Counted from the stretch's first letter, positions 17,602 to 26,438 are shown. The stretch: 64,000 nucleotides of DNA from Stenotrophomonas sp. SAM-B (GCF_013387485.1 NZ_JABBXB010000001.1:206001-270000), one strand, 5' to 3'. Program-made: numbers and translations. The notes: a model not told the origin generated them from the letters alone.

Positions 17602-19413
17602 ATGCAACGCCTTCTTGCCCTGTTGTTGTTCTGCCTGAGCATGTCCACGCTCAGCGTCGCCCACGCCGAGACCGCGTGGTGGCAGGCCGACTGGAAGTAC
17701 CGCAAGCCGATCACGCTCGATGCCAGCCCCAACGGGGCCGCGCTGGGCGGCAATCTCGGCCGTACGCCCGTGCTGATCCGCCTGCACACCGGCAACTTCG
17801 CCTTCGACGGCGTCGCCGAAGGCGGCAACGACCTGCGCTTCGCCGGGGCCGATGGCCACACCGTGCTCAACCACCAGGTCGAGCAGTACGACGCGGCGCT
17901 GGGCATGGCCTTGATCTGGGTCGACGTGCCCACGCTCAGCGGCACCGCGGCGCAGACGATCTGGATGTACTACGGCAACGCCGGCGCGCCGGCGGCAGCC
18001 AACGGCCAGCGCGTGTTCGATCCGGACTACAGCGCGGTCTACCACTTCGCCGACAGCGGCACCGAGGCACGCGACACCACGGCGTACGTCAACACGCTCA
18101 CCGGTGAGTTCAAGCCCGCCGACGGCGCGATCATCGGCCGCGGTGCACAGCTGGCCGGCGCGCCGCTGCACCTGCCGGGTGCACCGTCGCTGGCGGTGGC
18201 GGCCAACGGTGCGATGACCGTCTCGGCCTGGATCAAACCGGACCAGCTCGGCCCGGACCAGGCGATCTATGCGCGCCGCGAAGGCGGCAACGTCTTCCTC
18301 GTCGGCCTCGACAACGGCGTGCCCTACGTGCGCGTCAACGACCAGCGCAGCCAGCCGATCCCGGCACTGGTGGCCGGACAGTGGGCACACGTGGCGGTGA
18401 CCAGCACCGAGAATGCGGTGATCCTGTATGTCGCCGGCCGCGAAGCGGTGCGTCTGGCCACCGGCCTGCCAGCGTTCAACGGTGAGGCCCTGCTCGGTGG
18501 CGACGCCCTTGCCACGGGTGCGGCGGGCGAGGCGGCCGCCCTTCCGGCCGCGCAGCCCTTCCTGGGCGTGATCGATGAAGTGCGCGTGTCCAAGGTGGCC
18601 CGCCCGGCCACCGTGCTGCTGGCCGATGCCACCGCGCAGGGTGCCGAATCGCGCCTGATCGCCTTCGGCGAAGACGAGCAGTCGGCAGGTGTGAGCCACT
18701 TCGGTTTCATCCTCAAGGCGATGCCGGTCGATGCCTGGGTGGTGGTGATCGTGCTGGGCCTGATGCTGCTCCTGTCCTGGGCGATCATGATCGCCAAGAG
18801 CCGCTACTTCGGCACCGTGGCCAAGGCCAACGAGGCCTTCACCGTCCAGTACAAGAAGGTCACCGGTGCACCGGTCGCTTCGCTGCAGGCACTGGAACGC
18901 ACCGGCAGCCTGGCTCCGCAGATCCGCGACAACTCCACGCTGTGGCGGCTGTACCGCATCGCCATGGAAGAAATGGACGGGCGCGGCTCGCACCACCATG
19001 GCCTTACCGCCGCGGCGATCACCTCGATCCGCGCCTCGATGGATGCCGAAGTCACGCGCGAGACCGAGCGCATGTCCAAGCGCATGAACTGGCTGTCCAC
19101 CACGATCGAAGGCGCGCCGTACATCGGCCTGTTCGGCACCGTGATCGGCATCATGCTGGTGTTCGCGGTGGCGGCGATGGCCGGCGCGGTGGACATCAAC
19201 TCGGTGGCGCCGGGCATGGCGGCGGCGCTGCTGTGTACGGCGGCCGGTCTGGGCGTCGCGATCCCGGCCCTGTTTGGCTACAACTGGCTGGCCTCGCGCG
19301 CTGAAGCGATCGCGGCGGACATGTCGGTGTTCGTCGACGAGTTCACCGCGCGCCTGGCCGAAGAGTTCGATCGCACCGCACCGGCCGCCGCAGCGCGCCC
19401 GGCACTGGCCTGA
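17602..19413 (+). CDS. ExbB/TolQ/MotA-type proton channel with N-terminal DUF2341 and LamG-like domains
   Basis: 603 residues, far longer than a typical ExbB (about 240). Signal peptide 1-22 (ending VAHA); DUF2341-type domain (about 25-125, WWQADWKYRKPITLD); LamG/jellyroll-like beta domain (about 145-345, MTVSAWIKPDQ, WAHVAVTSTENAVILYVAG, LGVIDEVRVSK). The ExbB core follows: TM1 about 372-396, a cytoplasmic helical region, TM2 about 504-527 (APYIGLFGTVIGIML) and TM3 about 538-563. With ExbD next door it should form an inner-membrane proton channel carrying a large periplasmic domain. CGGAGATACC precedes the ATG. Its place between tpsB and exbD points to energising or sensing the secretion apparatus, which is inference. 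Confidence 0.88.
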   Translation: MQRLLALLLFCLSMSTLSVAHAETAWWQADWKYRKPITLDASPNGAALGGNLGRTPVLIRLHTGNFAFDGVAEGGNDLRFAGADGHTVLNHQVEQYDAALGMALIWVDVPTLSGTAAQTIWMYYGNAGAPAAANGQRVFDPDYSAVYHFADSGTEARDTTAYVNTLTGEFKPADGAIIGRGAQLAGAPLHLPGAPSLAVAANGAMTVSAWIKPDQLGPDQAIYARREGGNVFLVGLDNGVPYVRVNDQRSQPIPALVAGQWAHVAVTSTENAVILYVAGREAVRLATGLPAFNGEALLGGDALATGAAGEAAALPAAQPFLGVIDEVRVSKVARPATVLLADATAQGAESRLIAFGEDEQSAGVSHFGFILKAMPVDAWVVVIVLGLMLLLSWAIMIAKSRYFGTVAKANEAFTVQYKKVTGAPVASLQALERTGSLAPQIRDNSTLWRLYRIAMEEMDGRGSHHHGLTAAAITSIRASMDAEVTRETERMSKRMNWLSTTIEGAPYIGLFGTVIGIMLVFAVAAMAGAVDINSVAPGMAAALLCTAAGLGVAIPALFGYNWLASRAEAIAADMSVFVDEFTARLAEEFDRTAPAAAARPALA

Positions 19414-19423
19414 GGAGACCACC

Positions 19424-19837
19424 ATGGCCAGGGCAAAGCGGTTCGGCATCAAGAAGCGCGAGAAAGGCATCAACGTCACCCCGTTCGTAGACGTGCTGCT
19501 GGTGGTGCTGGTGATCTTCATCCTCACCAGCAACGCCACCATTCCCGGGATCGAGGTCAACCTGCCGAAGGCCAGTTCCAGCATGGCGCTGGAGAAGCCC
19601 AAGACCAAGGCGATCACGGTCGACAACGCCGGCCAGATCTTCCTGGACGCCTACCCGGTCAGCCTGGCCGAGCTGGAGGATCGCCTGCGCACGGAGAAGG
19701 CACTGAACCCGGATATCCCGGTGATCGTGCGCGGCGATGCGCAGGTGCAGTACGCGCGCGTGGTCGAAGTGCTCGACCTGCTGCGGAAGATCGAGCTGAC
19801 CCAGGTCGGCCTGGTCACCGGCAAAGTGCAGGGGTGA
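19424..19837 (+). CDS. ExbD/TolR-family biopolymer transport protein
   Basis: 137 residues with a short cytoplasmic N-terminus (basic, KKREKG), one membrane segment (about 19-40) and a periplasmic domain. INVTPFVDVLLVVLVIFILT contains the membrane aspartate (D23) equivalent to the proton-carrying residue of ExbD. The periplasmic part has DIPVIVRGDAQVQYARVVEVLDLL, standard for the family. The ATG at 19424 has GAGGAGACC upstream; upstream in-frame starts would place the N-terminus inside the exbB gene. It lies 10 bp after exbB and 4 bp before the TonB-like gene, so the three are one translational unit. Confidence 0.93.
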   Translation: MARAKRFGIKKREKGINVTPFVDVLLVVLVIFILTSNATIPGIEVNLPKASSSMALEKPKTKAITVDNAGQIFLDAYPVSLAELEDRLRTEKALNPDIPVIVRGDAQVQYARVVEVLDLLRKIELTQVGLVTGKVQG

Positions 19838-19841
19838 GGGC

Positions 19842-20534
19842 GTGACTTCCCTCCACTCCCGCAGCGGTGACAGCGTGCCCGCGTGGCGCCGCTGGTGGCC
19901 CGTGGCGGCGTTGATCGTCGGCCTGGCGGCCGCGGCGTTGCTGCTCTGGTACCTGCTGTTCAAGGACACCGCCAGTACGCGCCGGCCCGTGGCCGAGATC
20001 CCGATGGTGATGTTGCCGCCACCGCCGCCGCCGCCCCCACCGGAGCCCGAGCCCGAGCCGGAGGTGACCCCTGAAGAGGTCATGCCCGAGCCCGAGCCGC
20101 TGGACGAGGTGCCCAAGCCCACCGAAGAAGCGCCGACGCCCGACACCGCCGACCCGGTGACGATGGATGCCGACGCGCAGGCCGGCGGCGACAGCTTCGG
20201 CATCCAGTCCGGCTCGGGCGGCGGGCGCAGCGGTACCGGTGCCGGTGGCGCCGGCAATGCGAGCTACGGCCGTTACCTGGGCTACGTGCTGCAACAGGCC
20301 GTGGCACGCGACGCCAAGGTGCAGCGCCTGGCCTTCCAGCTGACCGTCAACGTCTGGCTGGACGAGGCCGGGCAGGTGACCCGCGTCGAGCTCGCGCGCG
20401 GCAGCGGCAACACCGAAGCCGATGAAGCGGTGCTGCAGGCGATCCGCGCGATCGGCCGCATCGATGAGCGGCCGCCGGCGTCGTTGGGCTTCCCCGCGCG
20501 CGTGCTGGTGCAGGGCCGTCGTCCGGCCGGATGA
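19842..20534 (+). CDS. TonB-like energy-transducing protein
   Basis: 230 residues, GTG start 4 bp after exbD. Layout: short cytoplasmic segment, membrane helix (about 19-40), Pro-rich stretch (about 58-68, a run of prolines), Glu-Pro repeats (to about 110), Gly-rich linker (about 120-140) and a TonB_C-like domain (about 145-230, QLTVNVWLDEAGQVTRVELARGSG then EADEAVLQAIRAIG). It should span the periplasm and couple the ExbB/ExbD motor to an outer-membrane partner. No TonB-dependent receptor gene is in this locus; the nearest outer-membrane candidates are the TpsB transporter and the putative porin. Confidence 0.9.
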   Translation: MTSLHSRSGDSVPAWRRWWPVAALIVGLAAAALLLWYLLFKDTASTRRPVAEIPMVMLPPPPPPPPPEPEPEPEVTPEEVMPEPEPLDEVPKPTEEAPTPDTADPVTMDADAQAGGDSFGIQSGSGGGRSGTGAGGAGNASYGRYLGYVLQQAVARDAKVQRLAFQLTVNVWLDEAGQVTRVELARGSGNTEADEAVLQAIRAIGRIDERPPASLGFPARVLVQGRRPAG

Positions 20535-20584
20535 GCTGCGCTGTCTTTCTTCTTCCCTGATCTTTCCTTTCTGCGAGCAAGCCG

Positions 20585-22315
20585 ATGACCCGTTCAACCC
20601 TCCACTCCGCGCTGCTGGGACTGCGCAGCACCGCCATCGCCACCGGTGTCGCCCTGGTCCTGGCCAGTGGCGGCGCCCATGCCCAGGCAGCGGGCGGCGA
20701 GAGCACCATGATCAAGCTGATCCGCGGCCTGATGGACAGCGGCGCGCTCAAGCCCGAGGCCGGCCAGGCGCTGTTGCTGGAGGCGCAGCGCGAATCGGCC
20801 GCAGCCCCCGCAGCGCCGGCGTCCACCGCGATCGCCGCGCAGCCCGGCGACGTGCGCGTGCCCTACATCCCGCAGACCGTGCGCGATGAGATCCGCGAAG
20901 AGGTCAAGGCCAGCGTCATGGCCGAGGCCAAGGCCGAGCGTTGGGCGGCGCCTGACCAGGTGCCCGAGTGGACCCAGCGCCTGCGCGTGCAGGGTGACGT
21001 GCGCGTGCGCAACGAGAGCCGCCTGTATTCCGAGCGCAACAGCGACATCGAAGTGGACTGGGCGCGGATCAACGCCGGCAACGGATACGACGTCAACGGC
21101 AACACCAACCTGGATCTGCCGCCGCTGCGCAACACCCGCCAGGACCGCAACAATTCCTGGCGGATCCGCGCACGCCTGGGCGTGATCGCCGAGCTGGGTG
21201 AGCACACCCGTGCCGGCGTGCGCCTGGCGACCGGCAACGACAACGGGCCGGTGTCCTCCACCCAGACGCTGGGTGGTGGCCTGGCCAAGAAAGACGCCTG
21301 GCTCGACCAGGCATGGCTGTCGTGGTCGCCGGTGGCGGGCCTGGACATCCTCGGTGGCCGCTTCGGCAACCCGTACTGGTCCACCGACACGCTGTTCTCC
21401 AACGACCTCAACTTCGACGGCCTGGCGTTCAAGTACGCACAGCCGATCGGCGATGACGGCCTGTCCTTGTTCGCCACGCTGGGCCTGACGCCGTTGGAGT
21501 ACTCCTCCGACAGCTTCCCGAACACCAGCCAGGACAAGATGAAGAGCGAGAACAAGTGGCTCAACGGCGTGCAGGTCGGCGCCGAGTGGCAGTTCGGCGA
21601 TGCGCAGAAACTGCGCGCGGCGGTGGGCTACTACGATTTCCGCAACATCGCCGGCGAGTACTCGCAGCCGTGCGCGCTGTATGCCGGTGCGGACTTCTGC
21701 AGCAGCGACTGGTCGCGCCCTGCGTTCATGCAGAAGGGCAACACGCTGATGCTGCTGCGGAACATCGCGCTCAATCCGCTCGACCCGGCCAACACCCCGA
21801 TGCCGCAGTACGTCGGCCTGGCCTCGGAGTTCGAACTGCTCGACCTCAACCTGGCCTGGGAAACGCCGCTGTTCGCGGGCAATGCCCTGCGCCTGGAAGG
21901 GCACGCGATCAAGAACCTGGCCTACGATCCCAACCGGATGTGGGAACGTGCGCAGGGCGGCATCGTCACCAACCTGGGCACTGCCGCCAACGGCGTGGCC
22001 GGGCCGCAGGACATCCAGAGCGGTGACATGGCGTACATGGCGCAGGCGACCTTCGGCCAGCTGGCGATGAAGCAGACCGGCGACTGGAACCTGGCGCTCG
22101 GCTACAAGCGCCTGGAAGGCGATGCGTTGCCCGACGCCTACAACGATTCCAACTTCCACCTCGGTGGAACCAATGCCAAGGGCTACTACCTGAGCGGCTC
22201 CTACATGTTCGACAGGAACGTGTGGCTGACCGGGCGCTGGATGGCCGCCAAGGAGGTCACCGGCGCCCCGTTGTCGATCGACGTCTTCCAGCTGGAAGTC
22301 AACGCAGGCTTCTGA
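20585..22315 (+). CDS. Putative porin (outer-membrane beta-barrel)
   Basis: 576 residues. A signal peptide (about 1-33, ending GGAHAQA) is followed by a short helical region (about 38-65, MIKLIRGLMDSGALKPEAGQ) and a segment rich in charged residues. A long barrel of alternating aromatic/aliphatic strands follows (WRIRARLGVIAELGEHTRAGVRL split by loops), ending in VFQLEVNAGF with a C-terminal Phe typical of outer-membrane proteins. The pattern fits the uncharacterised putative-porin family (Porin_5 type). It is 50 bp after the TonB-like gene on the same strand. A substrate cannot be deduced. It may pass small molecules or partner with TonB or the exoprotein. Confidence 0.8.
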   Translation: MTRSTLHSALLGLRSTAIATGVALVLASGGAHAQAAGGESTMIKLIRGLMDSGALKPEAGQALLLEAQRESAAAPAAPASTAIAAQPGDVRVPYIPQTVRDEIREEVKASVMAEAKAERWAAPDQVPEWTQRLRVQGDVRVRNESRLYSERNSDIEVDWARINAGNGYDVNGNTNLDLPPLRNTRQDRNNSWRIRARLGVIAELGEHTRAGVRLATGNDNGPVSSTQTLGGGLAKKDAWLDQAWLSWSPVAGLDILGGRFGNPYWSTDTLFSNDLNFDGLAFKYAQPIGDDGLSLFATLGLTPLEYSSDSFPNTSQDKMKSENKWLNGVQVGAEWQFGDAQKLRAAVGYYDFRNIAGEYSQPCALYAGADFCSSDWSRPAFMQKGNTLMLLRNIALNPLDPANTPMPQYVGLASEFELLDLNLAWETPLFAGNALRLEGHAIKNLAYDPNRMWERAQGGIVTNLGTAANGVAGPQDIQSGDMAYMAQATFGQLAMKQTGDWNLALGYKRLEGDALPDAYNDSNFHLGGTNAKGYYLSGSYMFDRNVWLTGRWMAAKEVTGAPLSIDVFQLEVNAGF

Positions 22316-22335
22316 CCGACGCAACGCCTGTCTCC

Positions 22336-22357
22336 GGGAGGCGGCGTGCCGCCTCCC
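22336..22357 (+). terminator. GC-rich hairpin between porin and sapC
   Basis: GGGAGGCGGC pairs perfectly with GCCGCCTCCC across a 2-nt centre, immediately upstream of the SapC-family gene. No T-run of note follows, so it may be a partial terminator or an mRNA-stabilising stem that lowers sapC expression. Confidence 0.5.
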
Positions 22358-22382
22358 TTGCTGCCCACATTGGATTTTCACC

Positions 22383-23165
22383 ATGAACACCGACACTTCC
22401 CTTGCGCCGGATACCGGCGACGAGGTCGATGCCGCCTCGGCAGCGGCCGACAGCATCACGCCGCCGGCCAGCTGGCCCATGCTCTACCGCCGCCCGGTCG
22501 TGCTGTCGTCGCAGCTTCATGCCCACTGGCGCGTGCGCCAGACCGGCGCCGCGTTCGCCGCCGGCAGTCACTCGATTCCAGTGATGAGCGGGGAATTCGC
22601 CGCGGCCTCGCGTGCGTATCCGCTGGTCTTCGCCGGTCCCGATCATCTGCCGATCGCCGTGCTCGGCCTGGAGGCGGAGCAGAACCGCTTCGTCATCGCC
22701 GACCAGTGGCAGGCCGGCGCCTACATTCCCGCCTACGTGCGGCGCTACCCGTTCGTGTTCGCGCGCACCACCGATCCGGATGGCTACGTGCTGGCCATCG
22801 ATGCCGATGCGGACATGATCGTGCGGGAGGGCGAGGAAGGGCAGCCGCTGTTCGAGGGCGACCAGCCTTCGGCGATGACGCGTCACGCCCTGCAGTTCTG
22901 CGAAGCCTTCACCCGCGAAGACATCGCCACCCGCGCCTTCAGTGCCGCCCTGGCCGAGGCCGGCGTGCTGATCGAGCGCCAGGCTGACGTGGTCCTCGCC
23001 GATGGCCGCCGCCACAGCCTGCAGGGCTTCCATGTCGTCGATCCCGCGCGTCTGGACGCGCTGCCGGATACCACCCTCGTGCACTGGCATCGCCAGGGCT
23101 GGCTGGCGCCGGTGTATTTCCACCTGGCTTCGCTGGGTCGCTTCGCCGACCTCGCCACAGGCTGA
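22383..23165 (+). CDS. SapC-family protein
   Basis: 260 residues with no clear signal peptide or membrane segment. The central part (about 60-190) has the SapC signature: SHSIPVMSGEFAAASRAYPLVF, the ALGLE-type strand, then AYIPAYVRRYPFVFA and LFEGDQPS (about 158-165). SapC was named for S-layer-related genes in Campylobacter; its biochemical role is not established. It is the last gene of the secretion locus, 67 bp after the porin, with a hairpin between them. Its place here suggests a helper for surface-protein assembly, which is inference. Confidence 0.85.
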   Translation: MNTDTSLAPDTGDEVDAASAAADSITPPASWPMLYRRPVVLSSQLHAHWRVRQTGAAFAAGSHSIPVMSGEFAAASRAYPLVFAGPDHLPIAVLGLEAEQNRFVIADQWQAGAYIPAYVRRYPFVFARTTDPDGYVLAIDADADMIVREGEEGQPLFEGDQPSAMTRHALQFCEAFTREDIATRAFSAALAEAGVLIERQADVVLADGRRHSLQGFHVVDPARLDALPDTTLVHWHRQGWLAPVYFHLASLGRFADLATG

Positions 23166-23351
23166 CCTGTTCTACCGGGGCGCCGTGCAGGTGCCGTCAC
23201 TCCAGGCCGGTGGGAAGACCAGCCCTTCGAGTGGCGTCACCTGTTCGGCACCCGATCCGGTGCGTTCGCGCGCGGCAGCCGGCACGGCACTCCGTCCGAG
23301 CGCACAAAGGCGCGCAGCAGCGGAACTACCTGCAAGGGAAGATGGCGAAGA

Positions 23352-23428
23352 TGGTGCGCCCGGAGGGATTCGAACCCCCGACCAATGGCTTCGGAAGCCA
23401 CTACTCTATCCGGCTGAGCTACGAGCGC
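23352..23428 (-). tRNA. tRNA-Arg (anticodon CCG)
   Basis: On the minus strand the 77-nt sequence folds as a cloverleaf. The acceptor arm starts GCGCTCG and ends in CGGGCGC plus an encoded CCA; the D-arm is AGCTCAGCCGGATAGAGTA-like; the anticodon loop TTCCGAA gives CCG; the T-arm contains GGTTCGAATCC. The encoded CCA is 23352-23354. The gene sits between the secretion locus and ubiA. No integrase lies beside it. Confidence 0.95.
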
Positions 23429-23586
23429 GTTGTGTCCTGCGTCCCGCCTGGCCGCCTGGTGGGGCCACGGACCGCCAAAGCGGCGCGGGAGGAGCATTCT
23501 ATCCGTAAACGCCGCGCAGGTCTGCCCCCCGCACCGATGCGCCGGGCGACGGCGCGCCCGGCCAGCCCAGGCGGTATCCTTTACCG

Positions 23587-24480
23587 ATGGCTTACGAACG
23601 TTTTGAGGCGCCCGAGGCGGCGCCCCCGTCGCGCTGGCGGCACTACTGGAAGTTGATGCGCGCCGACCGTCCGATCGGTACCCTGCTGCTGCTCTGGCCC
23701 ACCTGGTGGGCGCTGTGGCTGGCCTCCGGCGGGCTGCCGCCGCTGTGGACGCTGTTCGTGTTCACCGCAGGTGTCTGGTTGACCCGCTCGGCCGGCTGCG
23801 TGATCAACGATTACGCCGACCGCTGGCTGGACCCGCACGTCAAGCGGACCAAGGACCGCCCGCTGGCCAGCGGCGCCGTCTCCGGCCGCGAGGCGCTGGC
23901 CCTGTTCGCCGGGCTGATGATCGTCGCCTTCGCCCTGGTGTTGACCCTGAACTGGCTCACCATCGGCATGAGCTTCATCGGCGTGTTCCTGGCCGCCAGC
24001 TACCCCTACCTCAAGCGCTACACCCACCTGCCGCAGGTCTACCTGGGCATGGCCTTCGGCTGGGGCATCCCGATGGCGTTCGCCGCAGTGCAGGGCGAGG
24101 TGCCGGTGATCGGCTGGCTGCTGTACGGCGCCAACATTCTGTGGTCGACCGCGTATGACACCTGGTACGCCATGGTCGACCGCGATGACGACCTGAAGAT
24201 GGGCTCGCATTCCACCGCGATCCTGTTCGGGGATCTGGACCTGGTGATCCAGGGCATTCTCTACGCGCTGTTCCTGGGCACGATGGCGCTGGTCGGCCTG
24301 CGCGCCGGGCTGGGGTTCTATTACGGCGTCGGCGTCGGCGTTGCCGCAGGCTTGATCGCCTACGAGTTCTGGATCGCCCGCAAGCGCGAGCGCGACCCGT
24401 GCTTCAAGGCCTTCCTGCACAACAACTGGGTCGGTGCCGCGTTGTTCGCCGGTATCGCGGTGTCGTTGGCGGTGCGCTGA
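23587..24480 (+). CDS. ubiA: 4-hydroxybenzoate polyprenyltransferase
   Basis: 297 residues with about eight or nine membrane helices. It transfers an octaprenyl-type chain to 4-hydroxybenzoate, the first membrane step of ubiquinone synthesis. The two Mg-diphosphate motifs of the family are clear: NDYADRWLD (74-82), and DRDDDLKMG (198-206) preceded by [24 protein letters not shown] near the N-terminus is typical of bacterial UbiA. It stands alone downstream of the tRNA gene on the opposite strand. Another ubiquinone factor, ubiK, lies about 6.5 kb away. Confidence 0.95.
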   Translation: MAYERFEAPEAAPPSRWRHYWKLMRADRPIGTLLLLWPTWWALWLASGGLPPLWTLFVFTAGVWLTRSAGCVINDYADRWLDPHVKRTKDRPLASGAVSGREALALFAGLMIVAFALVLTLNWLTIGMSFIGVFLAASYPYLKRYTHLPQVYLGMAFGWGIPMAFAAVQGEVPVIGWLLYGANILWSTAYDTWYAMVDRDDDLKMGSHSTAILFGDLDLVIQGILYALFLGTMALVGLRAGLGFYYGVGVGVAAGLIAYEFWIARKRERDPCFKAFLHNNWVGAALFAGIAVSLAVR

Positions 24481-24486
24481 GGGGGC

Positions 24487-24512
24487 CACCCGACCAACGG
24501 TCGGGTGCTACC
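24487..24512 (-). repeat. SMAG-type palindromic repeat (GACCGTTGGTC subtype)
   Basis: A short palindrome around ACGGT with complementary flanks and CTACC at the right end, that is, GGTAG when read on the minus strand. It matches the GTAG-ended repeats found elsewhere in the window. Confidence 0.75.
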
Positions 24513-24602
24513 GGTAACGCGCACTACGACCATTAGGCGACTGACAGCGCCGTTCGCAACGCCCAGAATCCCTCCCATTGAATGATCGGGGAGGGCGGGA
24601 CG

Positions 24603-26027
24603 ATGAACACGTCGACGGTGGTACAGGACGGCTGGATGGCGCGCGCGGCACTGCGCTCGGCGGCCTGGGCGGAAAAGTGGTTCCCCGATGCCTACGTGTT
24701 CGCGGTGCTCGGCGTGGTCATCGTCGCCGCCGCCGCGATGGGCTTCGGCGCGACCCCGCAGGCCACCGCCACCGCGTTCGGCGAGGGCTTCTGGAGCCTG
24801 ATCCCCTTCACCATGCAGATGGCCTTCGTGGTCATCGGTGGCTATGCGGTCGCTACCGCGCCGATCGTCGCGCGCTTCATCAATCTGCTGGCCCGCGTCC
24901 CCAAGACCGGCCGGGGCGCGGTGGTCTATGTTGGCCTGATCAGCATGCTCGCCTCGCTGCTGAGCTGGGGCTTCTCGCTGGTGTTCGGCGGCCTGCTGGT
25001 GCGCGCGCTGGCCCGCCGTGAATCACTCAACATGGACTACCGTGCCGCCGGCGCCTCGGCCTACCTTGGCCTCGGCGCGGTCTGGGCGATGGGCCTGAGC
25101 TCCTCGGCCGCCCAGCTGCAGGCCAACCCGGCCAGCATGCCGCCCGGCCTGGTGGAAATCACCGGCGTGCTGCCCTTCACCGAAACCATCTTCCTGTGGC
25201 AGTCGATCGCGCTGACGTCCGCGCTGATCCTGGTGTCGCTGCTGATCGCCTGGCTGACCGCGCCCGGAGCTGCCACCGCGCGCACCGCCAAGGACTTCGA
25301 AGGCGCCGCACGCGCCGAGGCCGAGCCGCTGCAGCCGCGCACCCGCCCGGGCGAGTGGCTGGAGTACAGCCCGCTGCTGACCGTGCTGCTCTCGCTGCTC
25401 GCGTTCGGCTGGCTGTTCGGCGAGTTCGCCAGCAAGCCGGTGGTCACCGCCATCGCCAACCTCAACACCTACAACTTCCTGTTCATCTCGCTCGGCCTGC
25501 TGCTGCACTGGCGCCCGCGCAGCTTCCTCAACGCCGTGGCCAAGGCGGTACCGAGCACCACCGGCGTGCTGATCCAGTTCCCGCTGTATGGCGGCATCGC
25601 GATGATCCTCACCCACGCCACCGGCACTGGCGATGAGACCCTCGCGCATCGCCTGTCCACGCTGTTCGTGCATATCGCCACCACCGACACCTTCGCGCTG
25701 GTGATGGGCGTGTACTCGGCCGTACTCGGCTTCTTCGTGCCCTCCGGCGGCGGCAAGTGGATCATCGAAGCGCCGTACGTGATGCAGGCCGCCAACGAAC
25801 TCAAGGCCCACCTGGGCTGGGCGGTGCAGGTCTACAACGCCGCCGAGGCGCTGCCGAACCTGATCAACCCGTTCTGGATGCTGCCGCTGCTGGGTGTGCT
25901 CGGCCTGAAGGCGCGCGACATCGTCGGCTTCACCTTCATCCAGTTGCTGGTGCACATCCCGCTTGTACTCGGCCTGCTGTGGCTGCTCGGCATGACGCTG
26001 ACCTACGTGCCGCCGGTGATGCCGTGA
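24603..26027 (+). CDS. Short-chain fatty acid transporter (AtoE family)
   Basis: 474 residues, highly hydrophobic with about 11-12 membrane helices. Family features include the N-terminal WAEKWFPDAYVFA, the MQMAFVVIGGYAVA helix, NPASMPPGLVEITGVLPFTETIF, and the signature VPSGGGKWIIEAPYVMQAA near the C-terminus. It probably carries short-chain fatty acids or acetoacetate into the cell. The ATG at 24603 is preferred over the one at 24582 because a GGGGAGGGCGGG ribosome-binding stretch lies between them. The gene is monocistronic; no CoA-transferase gene is nearby. Confidence 0.88.
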   Translation: MNTSTVVQDGWMARAALRSAAWAEKWFPDAYVFAVLGVVIVAAAAMGFGATPQATATAFGEGFWSLIPFTMQMAFVVIGGYAVATAPIVARFINLLARVPKTGRGAVVYVGLISMLASLLSWGFSLVFGGLLVRALARRESLNMDYRAAGASAYLGLGAVWAMGLSSSAAQLQANPASMPPGLVEITGVLPFTETIFLWQSIALTSALILVSLLIAWLTAPGAATARTAKDFEGAARAEAEPLQPRTRPGEWLEYSPLLTVLLSLLAFGWLFGEFASKPVVTAIANLNTYNFLFISLGLLLHWRPRSFLNAVAKAVPSTTGVLIQFPLYGGIAMILTHATGTGDETLAHRLSTLFVHIATTDTFALVMGVYSAVLGFFVPSGGGKWIIEAPYVMQAANELKAHLGWAVQVYNAAEALPNLINPFWMLPLLGVLGLKARDIVGFTFIQLLVHIPLVLGLLWLLGMTLTYVPPVMP

Positions 26028-26294
26028 TCGTCATCTGCGCGTCATCCGCACCGGGAGGTGCCGGGATGGCCTGTTCAGTCGCACGGAAAGCCGGTTGGCG
26101 CGTAGCGGCATAAGGGAATTCGAACCGTTCATATGCAGGCCAACGCCTACTGCGACATGGGCTCCTGCACGGCACGAAACGTCGGAACGGACGCGTTGAC
26201 GTTTCCGTATGCAAACCCGCACACGTCGTTAACCTGCCGCTGCAGAGGATGGCCCCGACCGCGACATTCCGTTTGCGGCAACCGGAGAATCGAG

Positions 26295-26438
26295 ATGGCT
26301 CAGCAGAACCAGCAGAACCCGAATCAGCGCGGTGAGCAGCAGGAACGCGTTCGCGACCAGCAGCAGCAACAGCAGCAGGAACAGCAGCAGCGCAACCAGA
26401 ACCAGCAGCAGGGCGGCCAGCAGGACGAGGAAGAGTGA
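26295..26438 (+). CDS. 47-residue glutamine-rich disordered protein
   Basis: Starts at ATG 26295 with CGGAGAATCGAG upstream, a good ribosome-binding site. Of 47 residues, 23 are Gln; the rest are mostly Asn, Glu, Arg, Asp and Gly, with an acidic DEEE end. There is no hydrophobic core, signal peptide or cysteine, so it should be disordered and soluble. The gene is followed at once by a stem-loop terminator (26463-26486), which supports it being a real transcription unit. I do not recognise the family. The run of CAG/CAA codons could slip during replication. Confidence 0.7.
   Translation: MAQQNQQNPNQRGEQQERVRDQQQQQQQEQQQRNQNQQQGGQQDEEE

Noticed and set aside
20594..22480. A 628-codon minus-strand open frame opposite the porin gene
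   Set aside because: Antisense shadow; the plus strand has a signal peptide and barrel with terminal Phe.
23352..23428. tRNA gene as a genomic-island attachment site
   Set aside because: No integrase, no repeated tRNA 3' end and no change in gene content or base use beside it.
23237..23497. Minus-strand ORF containing NALVAQPDRVVASEAIGRG
   Set aside because: This is the translation of the tRNA-Arg gene, a well-known false ORF.
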